Shown here one piece after another: positions 1-6,345 of a DNA stretch of 11,807 nt. Within the stretch, counting starts at the first letter, position 1, and every line of letters begins with the position of its first letter. The stretch comes from Prolixibacteraceae bacterium (lineage in GTDB: Bacteria > Bacteroidota > Bacteroidia > Bacteroidales > Prolixibacteraceae): assembly GCA_003457135.1 (NCBI GenBank), contig DMSQ01000055.1, positions 1-11,807 of the forward strand. Reading direction: 5' to 3'. Below the pieces are notes generated by a model. It had not been told where the DNA came from and made no database searches. It saw only the letters and a program-made list of their open reading frames with translations. Made by a program: the position numbers and the translations under genes.

Positions 1-8
1 TATTTTAA

Positions 9-221
9 GTGGACAGTCATGATGCTACATATAAAATAACAATTACTCTTCCCCCATTTCACGAACAAAACCGCATCGTAAAAAAAATTGAACAACTCAT
101 GCAACTCTGTGATGAGTTGCAATATAGCATACAACAAAGCAAAATTGAAAATGAAAAATTGTTGCAGGGTGCGTTGAGGGATGCGATAAAGAAAGAGGAA
201 TATATATCTGAATTAAATTAG
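9..221 (+). pseudogene. hsdS: C-terminal remnant of type I restriction specificity subunit HsdS
   Basis: The 70-residue product matches the end of HsdS, the DNA-recognition subunit of type I restriction-modification enzymes. It has the ITLPPFHEQNRIVKKIEQLM segment that closes the second target-recognition domain, followed by a charged helix (about residues 23-60) corresponding to the conserved HsdS coiled coil, and the typical ENEKLLQGALRDAI tail. A full HsdS is usually 400 residues or more. The only in-frame start is a GTG at 9, directly after an in-frame TAA at 6-8, so the reading frame is broken just upstream. This could be a frameshift or nonsense mutation in a full gene extending out of the window, or a recombined 3' half-gene like those exchanged in hsdS shufflons. 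Family assignment is firm; calling it a broken gene rather than a short functional half is an inference. The stop is two bases from the next gene, so the three + strand genes probably share a transcript. Confidence 0.75.
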
Positions 222-223
222 AA

Positions 224-982
224 ATGAAAACAATAGCCGTAATAATTGATTTTGATAATTTTTTTGGAACTGATATAAACCGAATTAATTCAGAGAGTTT
301 GGAATTTGCATTTTCCGAAATTGTAAATCTTTGTGAGATAAAATTTAAAGAGTTTGAAAGAATATCAATTAGGTTATATGGCGGTTGGTACAACGAAATG
401 TCATTGACTAAACAAGCGTCTAGTTTACAGCAGTTGTTATATAATGTCAGTGTATTTCCTAAAGTTCAAAATGGAAAAATAATACATGGCACAATTGAGA
501 TGATTTCGGAGTTGTATGGAGTACCTGACTTTACATGGGGTTATACCTATAAGGAATCAAATGGAATAAAACATGTAAGGATTGACTTTGATAATGTTGA
601 CGAAATTTGCAGCAATAACAGACAGACTTGTCCAAAATTTATATTATATAAATTCACAAAAAGCAAGGAAAAAACATGCCCTGTAGAAGGATGCAATAGT
701 ATTCACAAGAACATTTTTAAAGGTGTTGAACAAAAAATGGTTGACACTCTTATCGCTTGTGATATTTTAACAATAGCAGAAGATGAGGTAACAAAAGGGA
801 TGGTTATTATTTCCGATGACCAAGACCATTTCCCTTCTTTGGCGCTGGCAATAGAGAAACAAAAAGCAAAACAAATAAGAAATTTGGACGATATTTATTT
901 GGTCATTCAAAATGACCTAAAGATTGAATTCATTACTGAGTTTTTAAAACCATTTCAAATTAAAACCATCTTATTATCATGA
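224..982 (+). CDS. NYN (PIN-like, LabA/DUF88-type) nuclease, partner of downstream NACHT-like NTPase
   Basis: A 252-residue protein with the acidic motifs of NYN-domain nucleases. It opens with the strand AVIIDFDNFF (D9, D11, N12). Later comes KMVDTLIACDIL (D174, D180), matching the family's K-G-V-D-x-x-L-x-x-D helix, then VIISDDQDHFPSL (S197, D198, D199, D201), matching the family's S-D/G-D-x-D-F motif. These acidic residues would bind the metal ions used for RNA (or nicked DNA) hydrolysis. The 150-residue insert between the first and second motifs is long. It carries four cysteines (C129, C136, C152, C157), which may form a zinc-binding site. No signal peptide or membrane segment is visible, so it should be cytosolic. 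ATG 224 begins the conserved first strand at once and lies two bases after the hsdS stop. The stop overlaps the next start by four bases (ATGA, 979-982), implying translational coupling and matched stoichiometry. Family is fairly certain from motifs; the role as effector is inferred from context. Confidence 0.8.
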   Translation: MKTIAVIIDFDNFFGTDINRINSESLEFAFSEIVNLCEIKFKEFERISIRLYGGWYNEMSLTKQASSLQQLLYNVSVFPKVQNGKIIHGTIEMISELYGVPDFTWGYTYKESNGIKHVRIDFDNVDEICSNNRQTCPKFILYKFTKSKEKTCPVEGCNSIHKNIFKGVEQKMVDTLIACDILTIAEDEVTKGMVIISDDQDHFPSLALAIEKQKAKQIRNLDDIYLVIQNDLKIEFITEFLKPFQIKTILLS

Positions 983-3273
983 CTAAAGAAGAAATAAAAA
1001 AAGATTTTTTGGCTTACGCCGATGATGATTCTGACGTTTTGTTTGAATCAAATGGTGATGTTATGTATTTTAAAAACGGAACTGAACAAATTTGCAGGAT
1101 TAAAACCAATAATGAAGGAAATAGTATTGTTGAATATCAGGGTGAAGTGCTCGCCTACAGAACATTTATTGCAAAACATTTAGCAAAACTTGATTTGTTT
1201 GCAAGAAAGATAATTGAAAAAAGAAAAGGCTTAGATGAATTTGTTGATAGTCCGGGGATATTGCAGACTGGGCATTATTCAATCGATGGTAACGCACTAG
1301 GTTTATTACAAAAAGAATGCGATGAGTTTTTAGAATTTGGCTCTAAAATCAATTTTATCACTGCGGATGCTGGACATGGTAAAAGTGTTTTACTTAAGCA
1401 ATTTCAAGCATTACAGGCAGAAAGATATATAAAAGGAGAATCAAACTATTTGTTTTGGCATGTTGATTTACAAGGGCGAGATCTTGTAAGATTAGGAGAA
1501 GCGATAATGTATGATTTAGGTGAATTAAGGTTACCTGGACTTTATTATCCTTCAATCATAAACTTGATTCAAAAACGTTTCATGATTTTAGCTATTGACG
1601 GTTTTGATGAATTAGCTGCAGAAATTGGTGGTGTAAAAGCCGTTTCTTCCCTTTCAAGTTTTGTTAACGAAATGGCAGGTCAAGGTACATTAATTGCAGC
1701 TTCTCGAAGAACTTTTTTTGATACTCACGATTATATTAAACGAACAACCTTACTTAAAAATAAAGTTCCGTATGACATTAACTTTAATGAATTAAAGTTA
1801 CAGAACTGGACTAAAAAGGAGGTAATATCATATTTTTCAAACCTTGCTTTTGATGAGCCTGAAAAAATATATGATGCAATACTTTCCGAAGTACATGAAG
1901 AAAATCATCCAGTTTTGACAAGACCATTTTTATTAGCAAAAATAGCAACTGCGGTTGAAGGTGATTTAAATAAAGTTACAGAATTTTTCTCATGTAAGTG
2001 TAGTTCAAATGAAAGTGTTTCATATATCGTAGAATCTTTTACAAAAAGAGAAGTTGATAAATGGAAAGGAGTTGATAATAAAACTGGCCAACCTTACTTA
2101 ACTTTTGAGCAACACATTCAACTTCTAGCAACTATTGCTAAAGAAATGTGGGATGCACAAAAAGATTTCATTACTATTGAAGAAATCGAAATATATACCG
2201 TTTTGCTTTTTGACGAATGGAATATTGAGGAAGATTTGCGACAAATAATTGTTAGAATTGTAGGTTCCCATGCTTTTTTAATTCCTGTCAATGACTCTAA
2301 AATGAATGCCAGAAAATTTGACCATGTGGAATTCAAAAATTATTTCCTTGCTAGAGCACTTGCAGGCCTAATAAATGAATCTATAAATACTGGAAATATC
2401 AGTAAACTTAAAAGATTCTTATATATAGAACAATTACCTGATTCTGTGGCGATGTATTGCTTTAATTATATTATTGATTTGAATAAAAACATTCAAAAAT
2501 TAATTGAATATTTTAAAGCAATGATTGATTCTGAATGGAAACCTACATATTTACAGCTAAATATAGGTACACTTTTCCCCTTTATGATTGACAAAATAGA
2601 TTTTAAAACTCCAATCTATTTTGACTCAAAAGTTAATTATTCCAGTTTGATTTTTGAAAACAAAAAGCTTTGCAACATAACATTTGAAAATGGAACTTTC
2701 ATTAACATCAGCCTGCGGGATACAATTCTTGATAACGTCCATTTTAAAAAATGCGATTTCAATGAAATTAGAATTGAGTCAGCGTCAAGGGTTCTTTTTA
2801 GGGATGTGTCAATTCTAGATTCTAATGTAACATCGATAGTTCTTTTACGTGATGGAGAAGTTATCGAAGTAGCTTATTCTCCACATAGAATAAATGAATT
2901 ACTTACCATAAATGGAATAAAACTCATTGACGGAAATACAATTATTGATTCAGATATTACCGCAATAGAGAAAAGTGAATTCAAAAAAACTCTTTCAAAG
3001 TTCATTTTGAAATTTAATAAAATGACAATTCAGTATGAAAAGAATATAATAAATGAAAAATATTTAGGAAATAATATTCATTTGCTATTAGAAGAAATTA
3101 TCCCGCTTTGTATTGATTACAAAATAATTGAAGTAATCGAAACTAAGCAATCAAAACAGTCGTCAACTACTGCATGGAGGTTAACTGTTGACATGGAAGA
3201 TCTGTTTAAACATGACGGAATTGAAGGAAATCATCCATTAACAAAATTCTGGAGAGGAGTAAATGAAAAATAG
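979..3273 (+). CDS. NACHT/STAND-like NTPase with pentapeptide-like C-terminal repeats, predicted defence sensor
   Basis: A 764-residue protein. Residues 1-120 are a charged region without recognisable motifs. The NTPase core has a Walker A loop (ADAGHGKS, residues 129-136, K135), a Walker B strand with the NACHT-style acidic tail (FMILAIDGFDEL, 201-212) and a sensor-1-like segment (GTLIAASRR, 236-244). Downstream helices include TRPFLLAKIA (314-323) and FDHVEFKNYFLARAL (447-461); the latter matches the F-x-H-x-x-F-x-E/N-Y-F-x-A motif common in bacterial NACHT proteins. Residues about 550-620 contain alternating short-strand repeats of pentapeptide type (SLIFENKKLCNITFENGTF and following), a plausible ligand-sensing surface. 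The last ~90 residues end in a segment that may be a winged helix. Such NTPases oligomerise on recognising a trigger and activate a linked effector. Here there is no nuclease domain in the same chain, so the NYN protein encoded just upstream with a 4-base overlap is the obvious effector. Function is inferred. Confidence 0.8.
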   Translation: MTKEEIKKDFLAYADDDSDVLFESNGDVMYFKNGTEQICRIKTNNEGNSIVEYQGEVLAYRTFIAKHLAKLDLFARKIIEKRKGLDEFVDSPGILQTGHYSIDGNALGLLQKECDEFLEFGSKINFITADAGHGKSVLLKQFQALQAERYIKGESNYLFWHVDLQGRDLVRLGEAIMYDLGELRLPGLYYPSIINLIQKRFMILAIDGFDELAAEIGGVKAVSSLSSFVNEMAGQGTLIAASRRTFFDTHDYIKRTTLLKNKVPYDINFNELKLQNWTKKEVISYFSNLAFDEPEKIYDAILSEVHEENHPVLTRPFLLAKIATAVEGDLNKVTEFFSCKCSSNESVSYIVESFTKREVDKWKGVDNKTGQPYLTFEQHIQLLATIAKEMWDAQKDFITIEEIEIYTVLLFDEWNIEEDLRQIIVRIVGSHAFLIPVNDSKMNARKFDHVEFKNYFLARALAGLINESINTGNISKLKRFLYIEQLPDSVAMYCFNYIIDLNKNIQKLIEYFKAMIDSEWKPTYLQLNIGTLFPFMIDKIDFKTPIYFDSKVNYSSLIFENKKLCNITFENGTFINISLRDTILDNVHFKKCDFNEIRIESASRVLFRDVSILDSNVTSIVLLRDGEVIEVAYSPHRINELLTINGIKLIDGNTIIDSDITAIEKSEFKKTLSKFILKFNKMTIQYEKNIINEKYLGNNIHLLLEEIIPLCIDYKIIEVIETKQSKQSSTTAWRLTVDMEDLFKHDGIEGNHPLTKFWRGVNEK

Positions 3274-3340
3274 CAAGCTCAATTTGCAATCACATTGCTA
3301 AAGCCCAATCGTTTAACTATTTTCTTTCCTGACAAAAATG

Positions 3341-3396
3341 CTACTCTCACTCATTTTTTCTCCAAAGTTATTTCCGCATCCCGGAAAAGTCAGGGT
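3341..3396 (+). repeat. Partial copy (A) of a repeat also found at 5599 and 6564
   Basis: A 13-base identity (CTACTCTCACTCA) with 5599-5611 is followed, at nearly the same spacing, by CGCATCC-C-GGAAAAGTCA, which recurs at 5634-5652 and, with small changes, at 6591-6608. The inner stretch AAAGTTATTT is shared with the 6564 copy. The right-hand arm and REP-like palindrome found in the other two copies are absent here, so this looks like a truncated relic. The whole 3274-3490 gap otherwise holds only the terminator at 3433-3466. Confidence 0.6.
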
Positions 3397-3432
3397 TTAT
3401 TGCCGAAATACTCAATTGAGTTTACCACTTAG

Positions 3433-3466
3433 AAAAACCGTCGCACCGGAATTTCCAATGCAACGG
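3433..3466 (-). terminator. Rho-independent terminator of the 57-residue gene
   Basis: On the - strand, CCGTTGC (3466-3460) pairs with GCGACGG (3444-3438), including one G-U pair. The 15-base loop itself contains the palindrome GGAAATTCC. Five T residues follow (3437-3433). It sits about 25 bases after the stop codon of the gene at 3491-3664. Confidence 0.65.
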
Positions 3467-3490
3467 TAGTTTCAGTTTCAGGGAATTCTG

Positions 3491-3664
3491 TTATTTCTCC
3501 CTACGCACACCTTTGTGAGGCTGTCCGTTTTGGTTCACATCAATAAACTGCCCGGTGTTGGTGTCTCTTTTCACCCACTGTTCGGTTTTAGGATTGAAAA
3601 CCTGAGAACGTTCTCGTACAGCACCATTGCGGTGTCCGTCTCCGGGGGTTCCATTCTTTGCCAT
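3491..3664 (-). CDS. 57-residue basic hypothetical protein
   Basis: An open frame runs from ATG 3664 to TAA 3491 on the - strand. The product begins MAKNGTPGDGHRNGAVRERS, continues QVFNPKTEQWVKRDTNTGQF and ends KGVRREK. It is small, basic and rich in Gly, Asn, Arg and Lys, with no signal peptide or membrane segment. I recall very similar short proteins (NGTPGDGHRNGAV / QVFNPKT-x-x-W-x-KRDT-x-TG-x-F) in many bacterial genomes, always unnamed; that is memory, not a search. The gene stands alone with its own terminator at 3433-3466. An A/T-rich stretch precedes the start, as is common in Bacteroidota, and no Shine-Dalgarno sequence is evident. The ordered motif pattern and matching terminator argue that this is a real gene. 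Function is unknown; the charged, glycine-rich composition would suit nucleic-acid binding but does not show it. Confidence 0.75.
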   Translation of the reverse strand: MAKNGTPGDGHRNGAVRERSQVFNPKTEQWVKRDTNTGQFIDVNQNGQPHKGVRREK

Positions 3665-3804
3665 TTTTTAAATTTTTGGCTCACAAACTATTTAATACTA
3701 AGGCGTTTGTGTTTTGCCCAAGGAATAAATTTGGAAGTAATATAATTAATCCTACTTTTATGGTCGAAAACATGATCTTTCCAGGAAAAATGATTTTCAA
3801 CCAT

Positions 3805-3840
3805 CCGAAGCTTTATTCCATAAGCTTCGGTTTTTTATTT
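3805..3840 (+). terminator. Strong intrinsic terminator, + orientation
   Basis: CCGAAGCTT (3805-3813) pairs perfectly with AAGCTTCGG (3822-3830) around an 8-base loop, followed by TTTTTTATTTT. The T tract lies on the + side, so it ends rightward transcription into the 3' end of the PIN gene. On the - strand the same hairpin follows the PIN stop immediately but lacks a downstream T tract, so a bidirectional role is less certain. Confidence 0.75.
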
Positions 3841-4332
3841 TAACATCTTAATCAACTTATCTATTTCATCGTGTGGCAAACTGGCATTTATTAGTTTTAA
3901 CTGTTCCAATAATTCAGTACCTTTTGCCTTTGTTATTATCTCTTTTTCAATAAGTTTGTTAATAACCCAAATACTTCCATGTACCTCAATTTTTAAATCT
4001 TCGGCTTCGTTTCGTAGCTTTTTATCACCAGTTAACAAAGGGCATTTTAGCTGGTGAGATTTCCAAAGAACTGTTTTGTCGGTAATTCCTTTGAAAAATC
4101 GCCTGGTGACGAAGTTTTGTATTTCTTCAACTTCATTCGCGGTAAGCTTAAAGACGATAAGCCTCTTAGCCCTGACAAAAGATTCTATTTGTTCTTTTTG
4201 ATTCGATTCCAATATTTCTTTAATCACGAAATCGGTTGTGCAAATTTCAAAGTCAAGCATAAAAAACTCCGGCATTGCACCAATGCTGATTACATCGAAA
4301 AATACATTTGTATCTGTGATTATCAGCTTCAT
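3835..4332 (-). CDS. PIN-domain ribonuclease, predicted toxin or effector
   Basis: A 165-residue PIN-domain protein. The start is ATG 4332, not the in-frame codon 33 bases upstream, because MKLIITDTNVFFD begins the conserved first strand directly and this ATG overlaps the stop of the upstream gene (ATGA). Four PIN acidic residues are visible: D7 in TDTN, E39 in VIKEIL, D85 in GITDKTVL and D103 in LLTGDKKLR. The C-terminal extension (VHGSIWVINKLIEKEIITKA) resembles PIN proteins of the DUF3368/COG2405 type, which have the same G-x-x-W-V-L region. Such proteins bind Mg2+ or Mn2+ and cleave RNA, often as toxins of type II systems. It is encoded behind, and translationally coupled to, an XRE/ImmA-IrrE protein. 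The pair therefore has the order of a toxin-antitoxin operon, with regulator first and toxin second. The RNA target cannot be told from sequence. Confidence 0.85.
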   Translation of the reverse strand: MKLIITDTNVFFDVISIGAMPEFFMLDFEICTTDFVIKEILESNQKEQIESFVRAKRLIVFKLTANEVEEIQNFVTRRFFKGITDKTVLWKSHQLKCPLLTGDKKLRNEAEDLKIEVHGSIWVINKLIEKEIITKAKGTELLEQLKLINASLPHDEIDKLIKMLK

Positions 4333-5402
4333 ACCAAAGGTTGCATTTGTTCTCTGAAACGCCAAACCGAAGTTCCAGCAAAATAAGCCGCTTCATTTAC
4401 TGAAATAAGCTCTTTTCCTAATGATAAATATATTAATCGCTCAAAACGAACAGGTTTTTCCCTGCTTAAAAAACGACCAGGTTCCTTTCCTGGTTCATGC
4501 AGTTTTCGTTGCCTGTAACCCATGTTAAGTTGTTTATAAACATAGTCGTTAATTATTCCCAACAGTAATGCACGGGAAAATATAGCTGAAAACGATATAC
4601 CCCAACGTTCTTTTATTAAGACCAGCTCGTTTTGATAGAAATGAAACCGGCCTTTGTGCAAGTCTTTTCGTGCCATATCTTCTGGATACAGCAATGCAGA
4701 AGCAAAAACATGACAAAGTTTTTCTTCATTCTTAGGCTCAATACCTTCAGGAAAGGTAAGTGCATGATGTGCAAGTTCGTGAAGTGCAGTAAAACGTTTT
4801 CTTACAATATTGTCATCCGGAGTTGATTTTCGCAGAACAATTACCCTTTGGGTTCCAGTATCAGCCTTTAAACCATCAAAAGAGTTTGGAGCTTCAATTT
4901 CAACAACTTTATACCCCTTGTCTTCAAGCATTTCAACAACATCAGGAATTGGGTCATAACCCAGATCCCATTCCTTGCGCAATGCTTGAGCTGCTTCTTC
5001 AGCTTCTTTGGCGTTTGAAACAATGTTTGGATACTCAAAGTACGAGGCAGGCTCTTTTAGATTTAGAATGTTTTCAAGTTCAAAATATCGCTCGAATGCT
5101 TCTTTAGCTTTTTCTTCAACTGCTTCTTGTTCAGTCTTCGATAATTTTGAACTATATTTTCTAAAATCAACATTAGTCAATTCAACAGACACAGCGGGTT
5201 CAGAGAAAAAGAAATCAACCGGTACATTTAAAATGGTTGATAACGTAATAATTAAATCGCTGTCTGGTTTCATTTTGCCCTGCTCATACTTATTCAGCGA
5301 CTGTTTAGAAACGACATTCCCTAATCTGTCGGCAATGTTCTGTAGCGACAAACCAGCCATTTTGCGGGCTGCTATAAATCTGTTTGCAAAAATATTTTCC
5401 AT
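4329..5402 (-). CDS. XRE-family HTH regulator fused to ImmA/IrrE metallopeptidase (predicted antitoxin)
   Basis: A 357-residue two-domain protein. Residues about 7-66 form an XRE/Cro-type helix-turn-helix (RFIAARKMAGLSLQNIADRL, then the SKQSLNKYEQG recognition region), which should bind operator DNA. A charged linker follows (about 80-140). Residues about 150-285 are an ImmA/IrrE (COG2856) domain with the zinc motif HELAHH (208-213) and the downstream EEKLCHVFASALLYP segment that supplies the third ligand (E226 or E227). In known relatives such domains cleave a partner repressor (ImmA of ICEBs1, IrrE of Deinococcus) or serve as antitoxins of the Xre-COG2856 class. The C-terminal ~70 residues contain a second helical stretch (SVNEAAYFAGTSVWRFREQM) resembling a short HTH. 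ATG 5402 lies about 20 bases from the predicted transcription start. The stop overlaps the PIN gene start. Autoregulation through the inverted repeat at 5421-5456 is likely. Confidence 0.9.
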   Translation of the reverse strand: MENIFANRFIAARKMAGLSLQNIADRLGNVVSKQSLNKYEQGKMKPDSDLIITLSTILNVPVDFFFSEPAVSVELTNVDFRKYSSKLSKTEQEAVEEKAKEAFERYFELENILNLKEPASYFEYPNIVSNAKEAEEAAQALRKEWDLGYDPIPDVVEMLEDKGYKVVEIEAPNSFDGLKADTGTQRVIVLRKSTPDDNIVRKRFTALHELAHHALTFPEGIEPKNEEKLCHVFASALLYPEDMARKDLHKGRFHFYQNELVLIKERWGISFSAIFSRALLLGIINDYVYKQLNMGYRQRKLHEPGKEPGRFLSREKPVRFERLIYLSLGKELISVNEAAYFAGTSVWRFREQMQPLV

Positions 5403-5420
5403 AGTATTAATTCGATTTAT

Positions 5421-5456
5421 GTTGACAAATGTAATAAATAAATATCAATTGTCAAC
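5421..5456 (-). promoter_or_regulatory. Promoter and likely operator of the XRE/ImmA-PIN operon
   Basis: On the - strand, TTGACA (5455-5450) is followed, 19 bases after its TTG, by TACATTTG (5433-5426). This fits the Bacteroidota -33/-7 pattern (TTG, TAnnTTTG) exactly. The two elements are embedded in a perfect 8-base inverted repeat, GTTGACAA at 5421-5428 and TTGTCAAC at 5449-5456. A repressor binding both arms would cover the promoter. This is the expected arrangement for self-repression by the HTH protein whose start lies at 5402. Confidence 0.7.
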
Positions 5457-5598
5457 CAGTATTACATGAAATTTATCAACAATGTTAACTTTTTATTGAA
5501 AATATTGGATTAATAACTGATTGACACCAGAATTCTAACAGAAGATATTCCTATAAAGTATTATCGGCTTAGAATAGCTGACCCTATGCAAAGAGGTC

Positions 5599-5770
5599 CT
5601 ACTCTCACTCAATTTTATCGCAAATTTATTGATCGCATCCCTGAAAAGTCAAGGGTTGCATGCACGTCTTCGATATTCACTCCAGTGGCTGAGCTTGTCG
5701 AAGCCGCCCTTGACTGGAATCCGGTCTGCTCAATGTGCAATTGGCTCAAAATTAATTGGAGAGCCAGCCT
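5599..5770 (+). repeat. Structured repeat module B upstream of the RadC-like gene
   Basis: The left part (5599-5655) matches copy A at 3341-3396. A 9-base stem joins AGTCAAGGG (5647-5655) to CCCTTGACT (5707-5715) around a 51-base loop that holds a REP-like palindrome. Then comes GAATCCG and GCTCAATGTG, shared with module C at 6732-6751. A second stem, TGGCTC (5742-5747) with GAGCCA (5761-5766), closes the module about 35 bases before the RadC start. Apart from this module, the 5403-5801 gap holds the XRE promoter. Nothing definite was seen in 5457-5598. Confidence 0.55.
5687..5705 (+). repeat. REP-like palindrome (CTGAGC...GTCGAAG type)
   Basis: GGCT (5687-5690) and AGCC (5702-5705) flank GAGCTTGTCGA. 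Small palindromes with CTGAGC and GTCGAAG halves are common intergenic repeats in Bacteroidota and other phyla (established, from memory). A sequence-diverged second copy is at 6677-6700. Confidence 0.5.
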
Positions 5771-5801
5771 ACAAAAACCCACAGGGCAGTGGTACAAAAC
5801 A

Positions 5802-6276
5802 ATGCAAACAAATTTATTTACTCCGCGTGATAAGTTTAATTCAACATTGTGTGAAATCGAGATCAGTTACAAACCCAGGTACAAAGCTTCTGAACTGCCA
5901 AAGGTGGTTACTTCTGGAGATGCTTACGAATGCTTAAAGGATGTTTTTTCCCAGTTTGGATTACCGTGAATACTTCTACATCCTATGCCTGAACCGGAAT
6001 AACAAAGTTTTGGGTTACTGCCAGATTTCTGCCGGAGGTTTATGTGGCACGATTGCAGACGTTAGAATGATTATGCAGACGGCACTTAAAAGTTCAGCCA
6101 CATCAATTATTTTGGCGCACAACCACCCGTCGGGAAACCTGGTACCCAGTGAAGCTGACAAAGATCTCACCAAAAAGATCCGCGAAGCCGGTAAGTTTCT
6201 CGACATTGCAGTATTGGATCATCTTATTCTGACTTCAGAATCTTACTTCTCATTTGCCGACGAAGGTTTGATGTAG
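5802..6276 (+). pseudogene. RadC-like JAB-domain protein, single-base frameshift
   Basis: Two overlapping frames together give one RadC-like JAB (MPN/JAMM) domain of about 157 residues, the normal size for domain-only members. The first frame (5802-5969) begins MQTNLFTPRDKF and runs to LKDVF. The second (5941-6276) resumes at PSLDYREYFYILCLNRNNKV and carries the metal motif HNHPSGNLVPSEAD and the ending FLDIAVLDHLI...FADEGLM. The join is a run of six T at 5944-5949; five T would restore a continuous frame (KDVFPSLDYREYF). The gene may therefore be inactivated, rescued by transcriptional slippage, or be a sequencing error in a homopolymer. ATG 5802 is chosen because the in-frame sequence upstream belongs to the repeat module. 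JAB/RadC proteins are widespread on mobile and genomic islands. Despite the name, their biochemical role is unsettled. A terminator follows the stop immediately. Confidence 0.8.
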
Positions 6277-6299
6277 AAAAGGCTTCGGCCTTTTTTTTT
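6277..6299 (+). terminator. Rho-independent terminator of the RadC-like gene
   Basis: AAAAGGC-TTCG-GCCTTTT begins directly after the TAG stop, with a nine-T run at 6291-6299. Confidence 0.85.
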
Positions 6300-6345
6300 G
6301 TTCGACTATTGACTGATGTTATTTAATATCGTAACTTTAATAAAC

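Noticed and set aside
97..393. 98-residue - strand open frame
   Set aside because: It is antisense to the HsdS remnant and the start of the NYN gene, with no domain motif.
3515..3843. Two + strand open frames over 3515-3745 and 3658-3843
   Set aside because: The first is the antisense shadow of the 57-residue gene. The second runs through a palindrome and a terminator.
4632..5469. Several + strand open frames of 64-153 residues
   Set aside because: These are antisense shadows of the XRE/ImmA gene, whose domain motifs are unambiguous on the - strand.
5586..5801. N-terminal extension of the RadC-like gene in the same frame
   Set aside because: The sequence belongs to repeat module B, with arms and a REP palindrome shared with another locus, and gives no protein-like pattern. 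The JAB protein starts naturally at 5802.
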